From Brachionus rotundiformis (Eukaryota > Rotifera > Eurotatoria > Ploima > Brachionidae): 64,000 nt of DNA. Both the position numbers and the translations under genes were made by a program. Positions 60,901 to 64,000 of the stretch are shown here, in pieces. Location: NCBI GenBank assembly GCA_016802295.1, contig JAESIW010000129.1, positions 146,306-210,305 of the forward strand, written 5' to 3'. The notes under the pieces are model-generated. The model did not search any database. It was given only the letters and a program-made list of their open reading frames with translations, and had not been told where the DNA came from. The stretch's first letter is position 1, and the number at the start of each line of letters is the position of its first letter.

Positions 60901-63321
60901 TTTAGACATATCCATTCTATTGGTCCAGTAAACACATGGTTTGTAGACAAAATCATTTTCAAAGTTGTACATTATCTCTTTTCTAGCTGAATAAAAGCTA
61001 CTTTTTCCAACACAGCAGCATTCGACAATTGAAGAGTTCCATAAAAAATCTAATCTCTTTGTAACTTTATCATTTTCAGTTAAATATTTTAACATTTTAT
61101 CTTTTCGATCAAAATCTTTTATTTTTAAATAACTAACAAATTTAAAATAAAAAATTCCACATTCAAGAAGCTCATTTTTTTTTAAATTGTCAAATGAAGA
61201 ATAAATCCTTATACAAATATCTGTAATAGTTGTTAAACTACCCGGTGATTTATTGTCACAATGAAAATCACAATATCCGTGATCAATTGGCGCTAAAATA
61301 AAATTGATTACATTCAAAGGCTCAATGATATCATAGTCATTTAAAATATTAAAATTAATTAGACTCGTTGAAACTCGCAAGCTTGTGTAGTTAAGTTTAA
61401 TATTGTTCATAAAATTGAATAATTGAAGCTCTTTGTGGCAATAAGTCCACACTGAGCTGGTAAGATCAAGTAATTTGAAAAAATTTTGAAAATTCAAAGA
61501 ACCAAAAATATCTCCTAATATCATTTCATAAAATTTTGAATACACTTCTGTCTCATTTTTGAAAGATTCATATCTCAATTGGAACACAGTTAGATACAAA
61601 GAGTTGTTGAGATTTAATTGGGCTGGTTTGGAATCTTCTTGTGTAACCTCTTCCACCAATTGTGTGTACAAATAAGATTCAAAGCTTTCGTTAGATGATA
61701 AATCAATTTGGCTATCTTCTCTTGGTAAAATTTTTAATTTTTCAAACAAATTCTCTGCTCCGATTTGAACTGGTGATAGAATAAACTGAAATTTGGTTCC
61801 ATCAATATTCAATTTCGATTCTACTACCAAGCGTTCACAATTTGCCAAAAAATGTTGGTCCAAATTAAAGTAGCTTAAGCTTGTACAAAGATTCAAATTT
61901 TCCAACAAAACAACTGCTATCAAATCTTCCAATTTTTCTATCTTAAATCCAATCTGCTTTATTTTCAAAGTTAAAAAATTTTCATCAAATGGTAGCAAAA
62001 TTTTAACATTTTCCATTGATCCTATCAATATAAATTTGTTCCTGTTTTTCCTCACCAAAACACTTGCTAATATTAAATTAATTAGTTCCATATTGGCCGC
62101 TATTTTATTCAAACAAAAAGTAGAATTTTCCAAAAAGCTAATTTTTATTCTTGGTATTTTGGATTCAATTTTTATATTAACATAAACCAAACTTGAATAA
62201 AAAAGTGCATCTTGGTTGAAAAAGCTTATAATATTTAATCTTTTAATCAAAAACTTAAGTATTAACAAATTATTCATCATATTCACTATTTCAATTCGAG
62301 AGGATTGATTTTTCGAAAAAATGCTTAAAAGATTTTGATTTTCATTGGAAAAGTTGATTTGGTAATCTTTTACTTTCATATTGATCACCCAATTTTTGTC
62401 TACAAAAGCAATTTTATTCCAAATTAACATCAAATCTTTAAATAGTAAATCAAGATTCGGATTCCATGTATCTATATTAATAACAATTTTTTCTGAAAAT
62501 AAAATGTCAACTAAAAATGCCAAATTAATCAGTTCAAAATTTTCATCATTATTTTTAAAATTGTATTTACGAACATCGCCCAAATTAATATTGGCATTTA
62601 CTTTATAAATCTTTAAAAAGTGATAACTAGATTGATTTTTACTTTTTATACCAATATTTAGATCGGTTAAATTTATCAGTATCACTTTTTGAATTGACTC
62701 ACTTTCTGGATTCCATGATATTGAATTTCGCTTTTTGTAAATTGGTTTTTTACCATCAGATCTTTCGAAAGCTTTTGGAATCATATCTCTTTCGAAAATA
62801 AAAGTCATGCTCCCAATTTTCATTGATGTAGAAATATCTTCGGAATTTAAATGATTGAAGGAAATATTCAAGTTGTTAAAGTAATTGACAAAGTTAATTG
62901 GGAAATCATGGAAAAAGCCATAACTGTCACCTTGATGTAAAAATAGTACTTCATCGAAAAAAATAACTTTAACATCAAAAAAATATAAAAAAATTTTTTT
63001 TTTTTGGATCAAATTATTCTGCGATTTTCTCCTCAAAAGATTCAGATCAATATGAAGTACTGGTATTTCAATATGGCAAAAGTTGTGAATACATATATAT
63101 AAATTCTTTATTACAAACCGGAGTAAAATAAAATTGAAGTAAACACATTTAATTGATAAATCAAAATTAACACTTAAAAAATTGTTTCTGAGATATTTGG
63201 AAAGTTGGAAAGAAACAAACTTTGAGAGAAGAACTTGAAATAGAAGAAGAAAAGTTAATGTCCAGATGATTGACAAACAAAAAAGAAAGAGTTCTGATAA
63301 TTGGCATATTGAAAAATCCAT
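57958..63321 (-). CDS. Large intronless gene, candidate bridge-like lipid-transfer protein (BLTP family)
   Basis: One uninterrupted 1787-codon frame. It starts MDFSICQLSELFLF with a hydrophobic helix at about residues 9-33, followed by many alternating-hydrophobic segments that predict beta strands (for example FVIKNLYICIHNF, IEIPVLHIDLNLL, LILKFLIKRLNII). An N-terminal membrane helix followed by a long chain of amphipathic strands is the architecture of BLTP1/Tweek and BLTP2/Hobbit, which form lipid-conducting grooves at membrane contact sites. A basic low-complexity stretch lies near residues 970-1060 (KSRKKSYKKSLIKKS, SLSSLSFNSLSDSLN). A Cys/Trp-containing segment near the C-terminus (KWLDFCCMECTESHGY) looks conserved in style, but I cannot match it to a named domain. 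The subfamily, and even the family, is inferred from architecture. It is the only long gene here without introns. Confidence 0.5.
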   Translation of the reverse strand: MDFSICQLSELFLFCLSIIWTLTFLLLFQVLLSKFVSFQLSKYLRNNFLSVNFDLSIKCVYFNFILLRFVIKNLYICIHNFCHIEIPVLHIDLNLLRRKSQNNLIQKKKIFLYFFDVKVIFFDEVLFLHQGDSYGFFHDFPINFVNYFNNLNISFNHLNSEDISTSMKIGSMTFIFERDMIPKAFERSDGKKPIYKKRNSISWNPESESIQKVILINLTDLNIGIKSKNQSSYHFLKIYKVNANINLGDVRKYNFKNNDENFELINLAFLVDILFSEKIVINIDTWNPNLDLLFKDLMLIWNKIAFVDKNWVINMKVKDYQINFSNENQNLLSIFSKNQSSRIEIVNMMNNLLILKFLIKRLNIISFFNQDALFYSSLVYVNIKIESKIPRIKISFLENSTFCLNKIAANMELINLILASVLVRKNRNKFILIGSMENVKILLPFDENFLTLKIKQIGFKIEKLEDLIAVVLLENLNLCTSLSYFNLDQHFLANCERLVVESKLNIDGTKFQFILSPVQIGAENLFEKLKILPREDSQIDLSSNESFESYLYTQLVEEVTQEDSKPAQLNLNNSLYLTVFQLRYESFKNETEVYSKFYEMILGDIFGSLNFQNFFKLLDLTSSVWTYCHKELQLFNFMNNIKLNYTSLRVSTSLINFNILNDYDIIEPLNVINFILAPIDHGYCDFHCDNKSPGSLTTITDICIRIYSSFDNLKKNELLECGIFYFKFVSYLKIKDFDRKDKMLKYLTENDKVTKRLDFLWNSSIVECCCVGKSSFYSARKEIMYNFENDFVYKPCVYWTNRMDMSKVGFGQSILEPNENIFFSYRKYFSEYNFHSLKIKKGKKFTVISNLESNEKLIKNKFEPLEINVFDQELNTFMNETVDAKDLDELSDLNFKSTNMTPPYFSNEFSLYIRYLPKVKKFSNIIFKSNSQFGQILYPEDGINIPHSDLDTDFFSKTSFVFKRLRFNWLKSRKKSYKKSLIKKSLNLKEIKNLKFRTNFSSLSSLSFNSLSDSLNTNQNNNKALDKKKKSHQDKSLRGKKSNFLIYQVNLNQILHGFRLNEENISGKKLCVEEIYIQTFFLSDQYDYENSYKNFIFEKNNNQISNEAYLSISNTVHSSKAYFLLSKKSVDCVSNLVECMHKTIKNLEPPSVCLQPFTPSTENTTFDQHVCLDEMWVKMLEISGDQDFIEASQAFKLRMTSISVVQNGHLRFVIVRDSEIDAMQKRSFFPIEQLFTNVTHLISKINLSVTKSKIQISNLIINQFKLPDIQIDLNFFSFLSLQIELTDLKLIEPLARLSILADLIQIIHKFIYACKNLKFNLLQSLKINYKIELVIRNLAIKLLLNSSSLSKSNNYLISLSGTDFFLLYSNMLDTSLGHDQKMKLNFDLKFNLIQALASDENSLIMIDSEVSKKNLDAVVTMKIKLNEPSSSFSFNFVFPLIFESRLKFLNFVDFEWTTPGLILYSTCDNFVYQLADVNNISISLANYEEKFLVALEKVRIVRSNLNMDLFDHVKQIVTRLKFDLDFLSRYVFILKIRTLIFNYFAHGFLSKSWFFLKIFDFDMTYTFSQDLSLIEDVTIRFKDSLDKKNTKMDFVQDQLLNVNNSILVFIASKSSTMEHFDLNKWLDFCCMECTESHGYMVKFIAAFPALNLEFSFETKESRQQTLATIYWKLRCTEYPGNDGINRNPTNQNRSFIIVNRNNLKLIEEKIVAVLKKQHASTLNRIENYFNNGTDRMNFSIKEIDGSLISENNLDIFDSQNVAYLFKHCLLENILVIFKILGIVDNNK

Positions 63322-64000
63322 TAATAATAAAGTGATAGCATCTCGAGAATATTTAATGGTTATGAATAAACAATTAATTAACGAAAAAAAATTAGATTCA
63401 AAGCGCTTTTTTTAAATGACAAAATTAATAATTAGTAATAATTAAATTAAAATTTGAAAAACTGAACATAAAAATTATTTAAACTTGATCGGTATAAATT
63501 TAAAAAAGTTTAATAAAATTAATTTGGAAAAATTTCAAAAAATATTTTGCAGATAAAGTGTGTAAAAAATTATTATTTAATTTATATTAAAAAATTAGAA
63601 AAAAATTCAAATTAATAACGTAAATTCGATCCTAAAATATGTATTCCAATTTTCCCATTTCAAATAAAAAAAAATAAAAAAAAAAGGAGAGGGAAATTCA
63701 CACTTAAAAACATATTTGTTTATAAAACAAATCAAAATATTTATCAAGTTTAAAAAAGAATTTTAGTTTACTTCAAGGAAAACAGAAAAATATATCAAAG
63801 ATAAAATGCATTGTCAAAATAATCGAGAAGTTGTTGCTTGATAACAAACTTGATCGAAATATTTTCTTGTTTTCAGAAAGAATCACTAAACAAAGTTTTA
63901 AATTGATGAAGCATTCATTTTCATATATATAAATAGTTGAGCTTTTCGAAGTATGGATACATCAAGTCTAACTAGGATATAAATTTTCTTAATTATTATC
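63322..64000. other. 5' flank of the BLTP-like gene
   Basis: AT-rich, no gene seen. It should hold the promoter of the minus-strand gene. No acceptor-like site directly precedes this ATG, unlike several other genes in the window. Confidence 0.4.

Noticed and set aside
1..64000. tRNA, rRNA, CRISPR or bacterial operon signals
   Set aside because: I scanned for tRNA T-arm/B-box motifs, repeat-spacer arrays and bacterial gene structure and saw none; the window is eukaryotic throughout.

Overview
The window is nuclear DNA of a small-genome bilaterian animal. It is strongly AT-rich, has GT-AG introns mostly about 45-60 nt long, and carries typical metazoan genes (MRTF, CaMKII, PAX6, long ABCC transporters) plus degenerate non-LTR retrotransposons. 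AT-richness, tiny introns and tandem ABCC genes would fit a monogonont rotifer of the Brachionus type. That is an inference; another fast-evolving lophotrochozoan is possible. All gene models below were built by hand: splice sites were chosen so that phases match across introns and the conserved family sequence stays continuous.

Layout. 0.4-5.2 kb (+): a myocardin-related transcription factor (RPEL x3, SAP, coiled coil). 6.0-6.7 kb: 3' fragment of a GC-richer LINE. 8.8-9.8 kb (+): a CD38/ADP-ribosyl-cyclase-like ectoenzyme with a signal peptide and a GPI-like tail. 11.0-14.9 kb (+): a ten-exon EF-hand protein resembling EFCAB6. 15.8-16.5 kb (-): histone chaperone ASF1, head to head with 16.9-18.5 kb (+): ORC2, which is followed 164 bp later by CSTF2 (18.6-19.9 kb, +). 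23.2-27.4 kb (+): complete CaMKII, with a possible second start in its linker intron that would encode a kinase-less hub protein. 28.6-30.6 kb: a decayed LINE reverse transcriptase. 31.9-38.0 kb and 41.4-46.9 kb (both -): two full-length tandem ABCC (MRP-type) transporters with very different intron patterns. 49.1-49.5 kb: a foldback (MITE-like) element. 50.1-53.1 kb (-): PAX6, with about 4.9 kb of upstream DNA rich in CT/GA repeats. 58.0-63.3 kb (-): a single uninterrupted 1787-codon gene that looks like a bridge-like lipid-transfer protein.

The genes do not form one pathway. Two local arrangements may matter. ASF1 and ORC2, both S-phase chromatin/replication factors, share a 397-bp divergent promoter. 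ORC2-CSTF2 is a very tight same-strand pair, with a splice-acceptor-like site just before the CSTF2 start. Similar acceptor-like sites precede several other start codons, which would fit either 5'UTR introns or spliced-leader trans-splicing.

The strongest candidates for something undescribed are the hub-only CaMKII start exon, the acceptor-before-ATG pattern, the fast intron turnover between the ABCC paralogs, and the intronless BLTP-like gene.
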